Of a stretch of 64,000 nucleotides of DNA, positions 24,792-39,100 are shown one piece after another. The notes beneath the pieces were generated by a model. The model saw only the letters and a program-made list of their open reading frames with translations. It had not been told where the DNA came from and did no database searches. The stretch comes from Rhynchonema sp. JSB1_4 (lineage: Eukaryota > Nematoda > Chromadorea > Monhysterida > Xyalidae). Within the stretch, counting starts at the first letter, position 1. Each line of letters opens with the position of its first letter. Where the stretch lies: NCBI GenBank assembly GCA_030248065.1, contig JASAMV010000274.1:26829-90828 (forward strand). Direction: 5' to 3'. The position numbers and the translations under genes were made by a program.

Positions 24792-25700
24792 CGTGCCCCG
24801 TTTTTTTGTTCGAGGAATTATGTTATTGTTGCCTCAAAGCGATTCCAATCTCAATATATACCGTTGCACGGGTGTTTGCTGGTGTGATAAACAATCCTGC
24901 TACTCATTTACATAATACTGTCATTGAATGGATACTAGATGAGCTCGCACCTAGCATTGCTTCGACTAAGACTGGGACTCACGCCTGCCTTGGGCTCTCA
25001 GGCTTGTGCCCAGACTGAGGCTGACCTGACCGGTAGTAACTCTTGCTTTCGATCACATGACTGTACACTGTATCAATACCCGATTGATTATTTCCTGCAT
25101 AAACGACTCTTGATGAGCCAAATCAGAAGCCCAAATCCTTTGTACCGCTGGGGTACGAGCTCATTTGGTCCAGTGCGTTTGCGCTATGTTGTACAAGACT
25201 TTCCGCAATTTTTGTGCCATTTCTCAGCCATAATGATGAGTTGCTTTATAATAATAATAATAATACCACTTTCAGTTTTCTTTGCATTTTTTACCTCTTT
25301 TGTCTTCGCTCCAATCTGAAGCTTCCGCGTGTCATTCATTGACGGAACTGATTATTGCATATTGCAAAACGAATGATGCATAAAATATTGTGGTTCCTGA
25401 CAAACGTTGAGAACAAAGGACATTGAATGAAAGCATGGCAGGCAGACGATAACAAGAATCAAGGACAGAATGAGTGAGTAATGCAACGCACAAGTCTCAT
25501 TTCACGAGCGAGATTCCGCCATAAAACGGCGTCAGCGCCGAAAGAGAGTTCTCTGGAACAAAATATAATTTCTGACAGGTTCCAATATTTTAGTTCTGAA
25601 CAAATTCAATACCAGTCATCCGCACAACATACCCTCAATCAATCGCATTGTGCTATAAGGCACTTGTTCCACTCGATCAATGGTGCTCGCAGGCATACAC
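24792..25700. other. Convergent intergenic region
   Basis: The kinase gene (+) and the DCAF15-like gene (-) end toward each other here, so this is shared 3' flank. It contains an (ATA)n run near 25250-25263 and overlapping chance frames. No clear poly(A) signal pair could be assigned. Confidence 0.6.
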
Positions 25701-28700
25701 TCACGTCGTTCTGTCCACCAGGTTTTCAAGTGACCGCCGGAATCCCTGTGAATCGAGGTTTTCCAAAATTTTCATCATCACATCAGAAGTTTTGTGTAAA
25801 CTGCGCAGTTCTCGGCCATTTTCGGCTACATTGACATAAAATCCGGCAATTATGCAATTTGGTTCACTCAGTTTTTATGCGCCCATAAATTTTTTAGTCC
25901 ACCGTGGACAGATAGACAGCACAACCGCCGATCAAATGCTGTATAGTCCAGCCACGAACTCATGAGACGACTTTTTTTTAAGTTGACTTGTGCTGTTCGC
26001 GTAAGCACGCAACAAATTGAGGTCAGCCAGCTGGAAGTTGTCATCATGTCTCTCGGCCCAATCTCTTTCTTTTGTTTGCGAAAACCCGTGTAACCGGCGC
26101 ATTTTTGAATCTGGCCAAGCAAGCTTTAAAAAAGTCGTCTCATGAACTAGTGGTTGAACTATACTCATAAACACATTTTGACACCAAACCCAGATTAAAC
26201 CATGAATTCCCACCGTGAATTCATCCGTTTGTCCCACTTGGTCGTGACATATGGCGGCGTGCACACAAATTGTCGTCGTATGCGGCCGTGCACAAAGTCC
26301 CATTCTACGGCGATCACCAGACAACAGTCCAGTTGTTCCATGCACGTCTGCTGATGTTTCACAAAACGCTCAGCCTCCAGATGCGCGACCAGCAGGCATG
26401 TGATCAGTGGCACACCACTGTCGGTTGGACAATCTACAGTATAAAGGGCCAAGTGTAAAAAATTTCTCGCAGCAGAGAGCACATTTACTCCATCAGGCAC
26501 AACCGTCTGGAAAACCTCATAACTCACCCAACACTTCCACAGTTTCAATCCTGTAGTCAACCAGTGCACTGTAGTGTATGCCATACGTGTATCGCAGTTG
26601 ACGGGCGTGTGAATCTGAAAATGAGGCCAGCCAAATGTCATGATGAAAATGTGAAATAAAGTACAACGCAATTGCTCCAAATAAAATAATTGTAACCGAT
26701 TATATGTTCGACATGCAGCTCACAATGCTGTAGCGCCCATCTGAACCTTGAAACATCAGTGGGTGATGACAGGAGTTCGGTCAAATTGCTTGATGAGATC
26801 TTGGTTCCTGGGAGAACAATGCAAACATTTTTGCAGCAAAACTTTTAAAAACTCAAACACATGTCACTAAATTTATCATCAATGAATAATACCATTGGGT
26901 TTGGTCCAAAACACCGTGTACTGATCACTCATACGCGCATAGTCATTCACCTTGTCATTGCGTTCAATCAGACCCCTGTTGTCATGGCTGTAGCTGAAAT
27001 ATTAATTTTAATCAGTTCAAACGAAACACAATTGAATTATAGCGCAAGGCAATCGATCACCTACAAGGCTGTAGCACAATGATGTTGAGCAACGTTATCA
27101 TCATCAGCTATATTGGCCGTATCGTACGGATCGGTGTTGTGTTCGCTGGGTGAGACCTGCAACTACACACGTTCGGAACGTAAATATCACGCATTTATCA
27201 TCTTTGTGTCATGCAGGCAAGCCAACAAAAACATGTCAATTTCGATAACTTCAATAAGGAAGAAAATGGGTGGGAGTGGAGACAGGAGACGTGAGACACA
27301 CTCTTTAATCGAAACCTGCAGTTCACCATTTGTTCGTGTTGTCCGACGAACAACAGCAGCACAACCAGCGCCGTGCCCGTTTGGACGATGAAACCAGCAC
27401 GAATTGGACTGCGCTCGGTGGTGGGCAGCAGTTGCAAGCTGCCACTCACCGCCTGTGTGATCGCTGCGTTTTGGCACTAAGAAAGTGGCGTGTCAAACTG
27501 GGATGATCACGTGACTTTTTTTGAAGTATAAGATTATTTTGAGACTTTCTGATAGTCCGATTAATTTCGATCAGCATGACTTGTTATTTATGGCCATCAG
27601 TAAAGCTCGAAATACAATACCTTGCCGGAGAAGCGACATGACCCCGGTGTGGTACACATCTTATCACACAATTTGATACTGGACACAATTTTCTGCCTTT
27701 GAGTGCAAAACCTACGTAGAATTGTAAAACTGATTTCGAGAGACCAACTTTGTACAACATACGACCATCGTGTTTGTCCGCGTCATCGACGGTCAATTGA
27801 AACGAGCACTGGACATGCAAAATCAGAACAGATTTTGGCGCCAATTTGAACACGACCGCATGTTGGACAGCGCAGGCGATTGGCAGATCACGGTCAAGTG
27901 AATTATTGCACGCACTGGGTTGGAAATTACGTATTCAGAAAATCTTTTAGAACATCTTTTAGAATTTCACAAAATCAATAAACATACGCAAACGTGACAA
28001 TCAGAAACTGATGGTTGTCACTGGACGTGTAGACGGCGGTCACGGTGCCAAATCGCTCGTAATTGTTGTCTTCCAGGTCTGAGCCTGACAGCTCCTTGTT
28101 GAGAACGGGTAGACGGATAAACTGAAGGGAAAACATTTTATGTTGTATTCAAATTTGCTGCCTTGGTTAAGCATAACCCAGGCACTTTCTTTTTGACTTA
28201 TTTTGCTAAGTGGCGTATGACGTGACTAACATCGAGCGTTCTCCAAGGCACCAGCCACTGCACATCAATGTACGCGCCAGCGGTGTCTCGGTCAACAATG
28301 TAACTGATCAAATGCTGTCCATCAGCGCTCAACGCCAGGAAAACACTGAAAACACAACATACTAACGCAATGGTCGTCGAATCACGTGATGGAAGCACAG
28401 TAGTTTAAAAACGCAAATCATAAGGCACGGGAGACGTTTTCTCAGAAAAACCTAATCAAAGAACGCAAATGATGTGCAAACCGCAACCGACCGATTCATA
28501 TCTGACTGTTTGAGAATCAGCCGCATGGGCACTCTCAATGCACAACACGCGACGTGGCTGTGTGCATGCACACGTGTGCATTGCGGCCCGAACAGCTGCA
28601 AATGAAACATCAGTGTGGACGTTTGTCGAATCGTGTGGCGTGTCACAGAGCGTACTGATGCCATTTCTGGCCCATACTTGGCAATGGGTTGGGGATTTTA

Positions 28701-28997
28701 CCATAAAAATAAAATCTGAGACAATCCGCGAGAAACCCCCACAGAGTGGTTCTCACGCAAACCGACCAGACGTCGTGATGTTTCACCATCTATGTAGATC
28801 ATCAAATTAAGGCAGACTAATGCAAGGACCACCATGGCCTTCCTGACAAAACCACAACACTGGGCCATGTCATGTGCCTCAGTTTCGACATCGGTATCTC
28901 AAATCGAAACCATGCTTTCAACGATGGTCCAACCAACCTCGCGTTTTCGCACAAGATCGTGGACGGCGCGGCGACGGCGCGCTTTGTGACAGGACAT
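25701..28997 (-). CDS. DCAF15: DCAF15-like protein (CRL4 substrate receptor), 12 exons
   Basis: Exons in coding order (high to low): 28997-28938, 28595-28492, 28345-28231, 28121-27988, 27914-27749, 27452-27327, 27156-27065, 26993-26935, 26807-26697, 26614-26528, 26433-26214, 25800-25701. All phases match, giving 457 residues. Resemblance to vertebrate DCAF15, recalled from memory, is spread in order. FLALSADGQHLISY in exon 3 resembles the FLGFS..GRYVLSY segment. Exons 9-11 (HVEHII...DYRIETVEVLDCP, then VEWDF) match the C-terminal half, and the last exon (SDVMMKILENLD) matches VDMVMKWL. DCAF15 links targets to the DDB1-CUL4 ubiquitin ligase with DDA1. The vertebrate protein is near 600 residues because of a disordered insert apparently missing here. 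The last intron (25801-26213) holds a MITE. The identity is good but not certain; another DDB1-associated protein is possible. Confidence 0.72.
25944..26162. mobile_element. TA-flanked MITE inside the last DCAF15-like intron
   Basis: Terminal repeats of about 40 bases (TAGTCCAGCC... on the left, TAGTTCAACC... on the right) both include TCATGAGACGACTTTTTT. A TA dinucleotide abuts each end, as left by Tc1/mariner-type transposition. It has no coding content. It accounts for about half of this 413-base intron. Confidence 0.75.
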
Positions 28998-30107
28998 AAT
29001 AGTCGCAGATGGAATGAACGAAAATAAAACGCCACCTGAAAACGCACGTTGTGTTCAAGTTTGCAAGCAATCACCATTAATCATGTTATGTTGCACAACA
29101 ATATTCGAGCTGCATGAACAGCCAAAACCAGCGAACACAAGGGGTCCACCAAGAAATCGGCCTTGATAAAGTCAAATTTATGCTCTCATTCATCCCATAG
29201 AAATCCCAACCGTTCTCAACATATTTGAATAGAACTTTGCCAGAAAGGGTTTGGACAGAAATGTGTCACATACAATGTACAATCACAGGAAAATTGGACA
29301 CAAAATTTGGACTAGAACATAAAATAGAGCAGATTGCAAGAGACCACCACTGTTTGTAAAATATGAGATGGATTTCACAAAGGAATAATTTGGAATAAAA
29401 AAACATTCTCAAAATGAAAAACATAGAACAAGAGTTAGTACCGACGGGCAAGAAATTCCATGAAAAAGCCATGTTTGAAGCCACCAATGAGAATCGACAA
29501 AACATAAACACGAACAGAAATTAATTCCCAAAATATATAATGACCCAATTTTTTTCAAAAGCACACCTCAATGGCGATATCAAAAGCAAAGTAAAACACA
29601 ACCATAAATATGAACACATCAAAACGGTACTGTATGTGAAAGTATCACAGTTAGCGAAGTGGCCTAGGAAGAAAGAAGGAAGATTTGCTAAAATGTGCGA
29701 ACAAACAAAATTTCTGGACACGTACACACACAACCGCTGATAAAATCAGCAATAAAACGAAAGAGATAATCACAATATACACGTACGTAGCAAGGAGACT
29801 TGTGCATTTAAACAGATTTGGAATTTTGAGAAAAATAAGATTTTCACATGAGTTCAGGTGCGAACGGACTCCGTGTAACGGCTCAGGACAACATTCGATA
29901 ATTATGCCGACTGGAACTACAAAAACAGGGAAATTGTCATGCAAGTATAAAGCATCTGGATAATTCTCAAAAATCAAAAACACAACCGATCCACAATGGA
30001 TGTCTTTGGAGGGGAAACAATGAATGAGAACACTATTGTCATACATGATGTCAAGATGATATGCCAGAGAATTGGTAACCAGAACCAGGATGATCAGAGA
30101 ACATAAA
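28998..30107. other. Intergenic between SGSM 3' end and DCAF15-like 5' end
   Basis: Both neighbours are on the minus strand, so this holds the SGSM 3' UTR and the DCAF15-like promoter. The middle part (about 29300-29800) is A-rich on the + strand. The 207-codon minus frame running 30274-29651 is a read-through of the last SGSM exon and not a gene. Confidence 0.6.
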
Positions 30108-33100
30108 CTAGGTTGAATCAGCTGTGCTTTGTTGCAGCGCTGCAGTTTCAGCTGTGGTTGTCGCTGGTTGTTTGGCGCTCGATTCCACGAGACCTTGCAG
30201 AATACGCACTTGGTTGCGAGCGATTCGCAACGCCAGACGGGCGTCGTGCCGCTCGGCCATCTCTGAAACATCACACAACCACGCTGCCAATGCCAGCAGG
30301 CAACACTGAGGGTACAGCTGTATCACACATGAGGGTACAGCGTTGCCCTCAAGCTAGTACGGCACCAATAAAACATTCCACATGGTGCACAGCACATCAC
30401 TTGTAACGTTCACGTGACGATGCGAAATGTCTCATCTTTTTTTGTGATAGCAGCGATCTATTCTGGTATTCTGGTACGTATAGCAAGAGGCTTCTAGTGT
30501 GTCAGACAGCCGATAGGTTCAGCATCTGCTGTGACAGATGTCGCCTGAACCACTAGACAATATATGAGATGACGGAATGTAAACAACAACGAACCATTGA
30601 AGAACTTGATGATGTCAGTGAAGTCCATTTGATTGTCCAATATGATGTCCCTATAGATTGTGATCAACGCCAGTGCGATGAACAACACAAACTCACTGGA
30701 CGCGATGTGTCGCGCCGACCAGATCACCTCCCAAACATGGAATACGTCCTTGTAGGCCAACTCTGCAATCCGATGCTGGCTCATGTTCAGTTTTTGGCGT
30801 TAATCACGGAAAACAGGACAAAAAGGGCGAAGCCCGTAAACAATGCATTTGGTTGACACATACAAACACGTCGGGGACGCTAACCGCGCTTGAAATCCAA
30901 CAGGAACCAGCGATAGGCGAAATAGAAATGTGTGTAATCGCCATTACGATGCATCAGATCGTACACTTCCGGGTCGACAACCTGCGTGTCAATAGCACAT
31001 GTATTTATTATTCTCTGCAAACCTTTTCACCAAATCGATCCCAATTCAGTTGGAAGATTGCCAATGAATATCACCACCGACCTGTATGAGTGCACGCATA
31101 TTGGCCAGTTGTAGATCCATACCGGAATTGTTGGGGAAGTAGAGATTCATACGATCCATCAGTTTGGAGAAACACCCGAACGTGGTCACCTCTGAAGACA
31201 ACATACATGTAATGGCACTAGGCCACCCCATCCGAAGCCGTTGGAACAAAAACCAGAGTCTTTTCTTTCTTCTTTGTCCAGAACGATCTTGCTCTGATCA
31301 GTAGTCAGTCACAAACCAATGCACCAACCATCGTCAAACACGACCAGCAACGGTGCTGCCAGATCACACATGCCCTGCACGTAGCCGCTGTCCAGATGCT
31401 CCCACACGTAACTGCAGTAGGAATCATCATTACTTCGGTAACAAGGTATTTTTCGAAACAAAATAAACCAGGTGCAAATAGCACCTACCACATAGATATT
31501 GATACCTGAATCTTAGGTGCTACTTGAGGGATTTACAGGCAAGTTGGAAAATTCTGATGCAAACCGAGCCTTGACCTCAATTTTCAGGTGCAAAGAGAAC
31601 TGGTAGTTGCAAGCACGTGGTCAAGACACATCGTCAACTCACGTGCACATAACGTTCTTCAGTTTGTCCAGGTTCTCCGTTTTCATAAAGTACGCATAGC
31701 TACGGTCGCATCGATGTACGTCCTTTTCGATACGATGTAGATTCAATGCGAATGTGTGTGTCAAGTCCTTCTGAAACATCACAACACAAATATAGTTGAT
31801 GCTTCACACACTTTGCACCGAGCCACCCACCGAGCACACATCGGTGCCGTATTCAGTATCGAGCGATGCCTGTTTCTCCAAGGGCACCTCCAGAGTCCCT
31901 CCGTTTGGCAGCGCAATCTCCCCGGAGTTGGCAAGGTTGTCACTGGTAGTGGCCACCATCACTTTCGACGGACTCGCTTCGATCGAGTCAGAACGGGTGT
32001 CGGTCGTCTTCAGGTCGACGTCGGCAGAATGCGTCTGGTCGCCGATCGGTGACATGACAAGGTCGTCACTGGTCTGATGTTCCAGACGCGCCTTGTCGTT
32101 GGTGCCAACATCGTCGGCAATGTTCGATCGTTCCAGCCATTCGCGCGTGTACGCTGCAAAATGTGTGTTGGTTCAGGATGACACAGACATTAATTCTCAT
32201 TGACGTCCGTTAGCAGCAATAGAAAACGACGTTACACAGCATGCCAAGTGCACACCAATCTGTTTTTGGCTTGCTGTGTAACAGCAACCATCGTTCGGGT
32301 GCTGGGGGTTAAGGTGAGCGTATCAGATGTCTGAGTACGGTAAATTCTATTCGAGTCTCCTTTACATCTTGTCTCGTGCATAAGGTGTTCATACATTGCA
32401 AACACAAACTCATGCATGACTAACCAGCATAGGACTGTTCGTGGTCGAGTTGCCGCACAATCACCTCCACCGTGCCCCATTCCGCCAATATTGTCTCGTA
32501 GCTGATCTTGGCCGTCGGATACACATCCGCTAATGTTTCATGCCAACGCACAAAACCGAGCAGATACGGCCAGACTGTCGGTCGTAATGTTTCATCGACT
32601 ACGCCAGCCGCATACACGGCTCGATGAAAGGTCAGCTCGCTGACGGGGTCCTGATGACAGACACACATTACTCCCACTGGACTTCTTGCACCAAATCATA
32701 CAACGTCTGACGAAATGTGAGTGCTGCAAAAATAGGTAACCTGTGCATTTTGACGAAGTGCGCGCCACAATTCTGCGGTGAGACCAGACTCGACGTCCGA
32801 TAATGACACGGGCGATTGTCGTACCAAACATGATAGATGCGTGCGGATTGTCTGCAATTCAACAACCCTTTTAGAATATAACGGTCATTACAATCTGAAA
32901 TTGAGACAAAATCAGCGCCAACCTTCAAATGTCGACAGTATGCGAGCCAGCCGCAGAATGCGCGAGACAGAAGTTGACGACGCATCGAGTGACACGCCGA
33001 TGCAACCAATCTATGAAACATGAATGAGTCAGACAAAACACAATGAGCGCAGTGCCGAACAAGGTGATAAGTTTTGCCTTCATCCCATACATAATTTATC

Positions 33101-36100
33101 GAACTTGTTACACAAGAAGAATTACATTAATCGAGATTTATCGGTGCCGCAAAATTTCGAGAACTGCTCCGGACAATAAATAACTTTTACCTACTTTGGC
33201 CGAAAACAGTCGCATCACTAAATCTGGTCGGAAAATTACCGTTGTCTAGTGGACGTGCAAAGAGTGACAAAAAAGTTGGACCCGATCACCCGTGGCTACA
33301 GAGCAACGCGTGTGTGTGTGTCAATGACGTCACCTACTTGGCCGGACTGCCCGTAATCATCGTTTCAGGCACATTCTCCAATCGTGCTGTGTTGCCAGCA
33401 ACGCCGGTCACACATTGCGGTGTCGGTGTGGACATGCTGCGTTCAACCGCTGTGCGCTGATCGGATGGCGTCGCACAGCCGCTCGTGGTTGATATAGGGT
33501 CTGTGAAACATCATCACTGTTGATACGCGGATGCGCCACCGTCGCTAGACAGTTCGGGCACAGAGAAAGAGCAGATTCCTATGTGTCTTCAAACGGCTTG
33601 CGATTTTCAGATTCTGCTTTCGTTTCTTTGCTCAGGGTCAATGGCCTTGTTCAAACCGGCTCTGCTCAATCGTCCGTCGTCCACCAGCATGCCCTCATCA
33701 TGCCATTCACACAGCTCAATCACTCACCATTGATCAACTGTGCGAATGTGCTGTTCGTATCGTTCAACGTCAACATCGTCGGCATCATATCGAATCCGCT
33801 GTCGTCCGTGCCCGATTCCGAGCCATAGCGCAATGCTGCTGCGTCCAGCCGCGGTTGTGCATCGGCTTCAAACAGTATGGTGAAGTATTATATATAGTCC
33901 AATAGAGTGCGATACTGCTTGGCCAAAAGGGTATGGGCTCTATCAAATTGCACACATTTACTTACCAACTTGACTACGACTGACAACGGCAAAGCAAATG
34001 CACTTTTTTCTTTTGCGGTACGTATAGCTCGAAGTTAGAGCACAAATTCGACCAGCGTAGAGCGCAGTAACAATTAATTTGGAGATGGGGAACAATCTTT
34101 GCGTTGTTCTCCAACTCAATCGCAAAATGCATGTGGTCCAAACAACAACGGGTCTTCCTTGTCATTGTCCAATCGTAGCCTTAGTACATACTTAACGTTT
34201 GCCCCCTCCAAGTCGTCAATCGACTGACTCATCAACATACACATACAAGCCCAACCTTGTCGATCAGCAGTGCATCCGGACACGGGTTTGTGCAAGGGTG
34301 TTGACGACGGACTGCTGCTCTGCGACTCACCACTGCCGCCCGACATGCGTGTGAACTGGTCACGCACCATTTTGGACAGACTCGACAGTGTCACCATACG
34401 ACGACCAGTCGTCTCATTCTCGCACGCACATTTCGCGTCAACGTGCGCTTCGGTCGACGCTACAACGATTGTGGCTGCACGAGGGAACACAATGACAGGT
34501 TCGGATATAGTGTTCTCTTGGTTATGTGACTTTTTTGTCTTGACGTTAACCACAACTGCCCCAGATTCCGACCAGCACAGCAGTATAAATATTAGGTGGG
34601 AACAACGTTTACACTAGTCTAAATTCGTATCCTGTCTAATCTTGAAAGGTTCAATATGTAACAAGACGCATGACCAAGGCAACACGGGCAGCAATCACTG
34701 ACAATAAATTATCGGGAAAATAGTTTAGGCAAGAAATCTATTCGGTTTGCAAACACAATCGTCAATTTTATAATAAACAAATCAGGTCAAAATGCTCACA
34801 TTGTTCATTATCCATACGCATGACAGGCACAATCCTGAACACGAGATCGTACAATTCCATCATGCTGGCTGATGTTTCATCCGACTCACATATAGTCTCG
34901 TTGGTGCTCTCGTACAACCGATCGGTAGACGTAAACACAGCGCTGCTTGTTCGACGTTTCAGCAGCGGCAGGATCTTGCCTGCAATTTATCAACAAACAA
35001 CATCAGTTCATTCACTCTTTGCGTCATTAACAAGAAGCCCTGTCATTCATGATTTTGAAAGCCATAGTAGCTAACACTACTTAATTGCCCATCGTCGCAT
35101 GTAAGTCGAGCCCAGGTTACTGACAGTGCCTTATCCCAGCTTAATTAGACGTTTGAATATACACGGGTCGCAGCACAATACATTGATGCTACGTAAGCTC
35201 ACCTCCAGCAGTATTTGGGCTCACGCATGAATCAGACCCACAGCCAAGGCCCGCAAACTTGCTATCCTACAAGTTCACAAGTAAATCACACGGAAACCAT
35301 CACTCATTCGAACCCGTTCGTCGTTTCAGCATGCAGTTGTGAAACATCAGCCAGCCATACCTTTCCCCTTCTGCACCCAAAGTGGCGGGTCGAGCTGACT
35401 CCAGGGCAACAGCGCGTTCTCGAGACACGACAGAAACTGTATGGGATGTTGACCGGTCGGAAACACAATTGGCGGGTATTGGATACCATCGGCACCGACC
35501 TGAGCGTAAAGTGGGTACTGCGTTGGCAAAAATGAAATGGTCGTAGATGCGCCGCAACGAACGAGCGAAGATAGATGAATGTAAAAATGAAGTTGAGCAG
35601 CGAGCAGGTTCGAATGAACAAGCACCTGTGATAAGCACAGCACTCATCAAACGAAATCCTATCCCCATTTCATCAATGATGACTCATGATCTACAAACAC
35701 GTAATGATCCAAATAAAAGCCCCGCCAAGAACATTGACGTGACGTGATCATGACGTGTGCCCGTGCACGTTACGGTTTTCCTAACGAGCAGACAGTTTAC
35801 TAATACGGGCAGGAATGCGCAAACAGAATTTGATCGTACCAGGTGAATTTGTAATTAGAGTTGCTCACAGCAAAAGATGGCGGGAAACAAAACACGAAAG
35901 GCGGCATCAAACTTGGTGATCGGATCGGATCTGCCTTGGTCACAAGACGTCTTTGAATGAACGGAATTTGGAAATGTATTAGTGCCTCAACTATCAACAA
36001 TCATAGAAGTTGTTTCTCAACACCGTTGGAAGCTAATTGGTGGCACCAGCACCTTTTATAATTTCAAAAGAACTCGAGAGCAAAACCGATCCGATCACCA

Positions 36101-39100
36101 GCTCCATATGCCAACCGACCAACACAATGCTGCCCCCGATCGCGTCGTTATTTTTCAGGCGTTGCGCATCGTCAGTGTTGTGCTGATGGTGGTAGTGCAG
36201 GTAGACAATATCGAACAGGTTGACGTTGAGCGAGTTCTGCCACAAATGGCTGCAATTGCAAGCTGCGTCGTTACGACATGAGAACTGATCGCGAACGATG
36301 CTTGATCGACAAGGTATTCATGCATTTAGTGAGCACGCAACGCAGACACTAAAATCTCAGGTGAAACACACTTTCTACGTCTGATTGACCGGGGGTGTCA
36401 ATTTTAGAACTGCCAACTATACTGGCGGATGAAAAACGTTTTTTCACGAAAAAAACTGAAAAAACCGGGTCCGTCTGAGACGTGAAAAAAACGAAAAAAC
36501 TCAGCCTCCGGGAAACATAGTTCTTTTTCAAGAAATGTTCCAAAATACCTCATTCGGGCTTCCCTTAGCCTTATACACTGCGGTTCTTTATCGTTTTTTC
36601 AATTCGTTCGGTTTTGTTGCACGGTTTATAAAAAACCGGTTTTTCGCCAGTATGCTGCTAACAAGTTTGTTTTGTGCAGCAATGTGTTTTTTCAAGTGCC
36701 CACTTGATTCTGTTTTTACAGGCGATAGGCCAGGTAGGACATCGTCAGTGCAAGTAAACACGTCAACTATCCATGTGACTCTGCACCAAAACACCAACAA
36801 CGCAGACCGAAAGTGAATGATTAACTAACGAAGATTGTTGTAATCGTCTGATTGGGCTGACAGCGGTGGCCGGCTGTGACTCGGAGTGCATCAACTCATT
36901 TGGTGTCCACTTTACCATCAGATCACCGCTCGCATTGTGGTGCAACGAAAGGTAGCCCTTCATTGGTTTTGCACTGCCAACCTGCACCGCAAACCACAGC
37001 ATGTAAGAGCTTGAAAGCAGCGTTTATTTTTTCGCAGATTCGTGCCCATTCGGCCAGCAAGTTCTTCAATCACTTGACAAGTATTTTTGTCAGTGATTTT
37101 ATACAACCCACGTTCACTGATAAAATTTAAAAAACTAATGTTACGCTTTTTTAAACTGAATGAGAAATGAAGATTGATTGTTTGGCTGGACGAACTGGCT
37201 GGAAAACCGACCGGACAAACAGTGACGTTGTTCTTGCCATACAACAACGACGATCGATTGTTCTGATGCAGCAAACGGACGTATTCGCGGCCAGCGGCTG
37301 GCGCTGACGACAACGTGCCCAGCTCGTCCAGTCCACTGCCAATTGACGGGTTACGTTGCACCTGCGTGTAGAGGGACATCCGACGCTTGAAGATACCCGT
37401 CATTCACATTCACCCGACATCTCTCTGCATCGTTCCTACACCGGTGGTGTGCAGACCGTTGTTGACTGTTGGGATCAACGCGCTCGCTATGGGAAAATTT
37501 GCTTTTTTCGGGACGATCTGTCAGGTTTCCCGAAAATTGGAGTGCCACGAATTTGAGTGGGATACTCGTAATGTGCAAAGTATGGCAACAAGCCACCATC
37601 GCACTTGCATCAAGAAAGGTCTGTGGGGACCTCTTGTTTCCCTCAACCTACAAAGTTAGACTGGAGCAGGACACCGTTGCAGTCTGGCATTATCGACCAA
37701 AATCGCACCCACAAATCTAACGCAATGCGGGCCCACCCCACAAGGCCAACCCGTAGCGTTAAATAAATCATATCGTTTTGATCCAGATCCAGGTACAGAA
37801 AAAATAGGCTGCACTCGAAGTAGACATGGACGATTGCAATCACAAACGCAACTGACTGATGTTTCACTAACAATACTCACCTGCAACGGTTTGCGATAGG
37901 GCGACTGTAGGCCACCGTCACTGTGTGTCGGACTGTGCAGCACGCCGGCCGTGTGTATCCGATGACGTTGCACGAGCTCGTTGGCCGGCGGGTCATTGAA
38001 GTACGAATCCGATGTTCTCATACGCGAGAACTCCAGTGCACATGGACCGGCTGTGTGATGGTGACAGAAAGGTGATGTAGTAAATTGTTGAAATTCTAGT
38101 TTGGTTTAGGAGATTTGTGTGATTGATTATCCATCGCACACTATTAGTTTGACGTTACACAGCACTGCAGCCAAAATTACTATAATATCAGTCATGTTCT
38201 GTGCGTCTTTTATTCTTCTAAGCTAAATATTGAGATCTCCCTGAGTTCCTGACCCCCAACTCAGCTTTGCTTCACCATATCACCAACATCAGGCTGGACA
38301 CATGCGGTTGACGCCAAATAATAGGCACAAATCAATCAGGCCGCGGCGCAAAATAAACCACTTTTCTGCTCAAGTCTTGATATAAAGTAGCTTAACGGAT
38401 TACAGCCGAAGCAGCATCGCACCATCAGAGCGCCCCTTTAATAAGCGCACATTTTAGCACATCAGTTGGTCCGACCCCGACCACAACGAGCAACTGCTAC
38501 AATGAGAACACGCACAGCATTCGTTCGTGTGTAATTATAAACTACAACATCCTTTTGCTGCTCCCTCGCACCGAACCCCGGGTCTCAATGCCCCAACAAC
38601 ACCACCCATGCATGCCGACGCGAATATTATTCTATGCGGCATGTCCATTCGTCAAAATCGCAATTACTATCCATCACTTAAGAAGAAAAGGCCACAAGCT
38701 GGCAGCAGACAGCGTTTGCGCCCCGTTTGTGTTGACAGACAGGCAGCCACGGCAAAGGATGTTTGTTTGTGCACGGACTGTCCCAAGGCGAATAAACCTG
38801 CGTTGGTTATCTATCACCGACTGTGCGATGTATGTTTGACGACGCGTAGATTAGGGATGGATGCGATGCATAAACAGCAGGTGGGGTGGGGCACGTTAAA
38901 CCCTCCCCCACCGACAGACTGCAGTCAACCACGCAAAGCTCGCAATGAATGAATAAATGAACAGCTTTGACTCGCCCATTCATCAGCGGCGCAGCGCAGT
39001 TAGCAACTGTCATACGAAAGTGAATGAAAGACTTGTAAGCCGTTCATTCATTCACTCTGGCATGCACAAGACACTCCTGCAGTTCTCATGTGGTGGCTGT

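Noticed and set aside
29651..30274. 207-codon minus-strand open frame
   Set aside because: Its first part covers the last SGSM exon in another frame; the true frame (EMAERH...) ends at the TAG at 30108-30110.
32520..32600. Two GAAACATTA copies counted toward the 10-mer
   Set aside because: They differ from TGAAACATCA at one base and were left out of the count of 26; both encode ETL in the SGSM TBC region.
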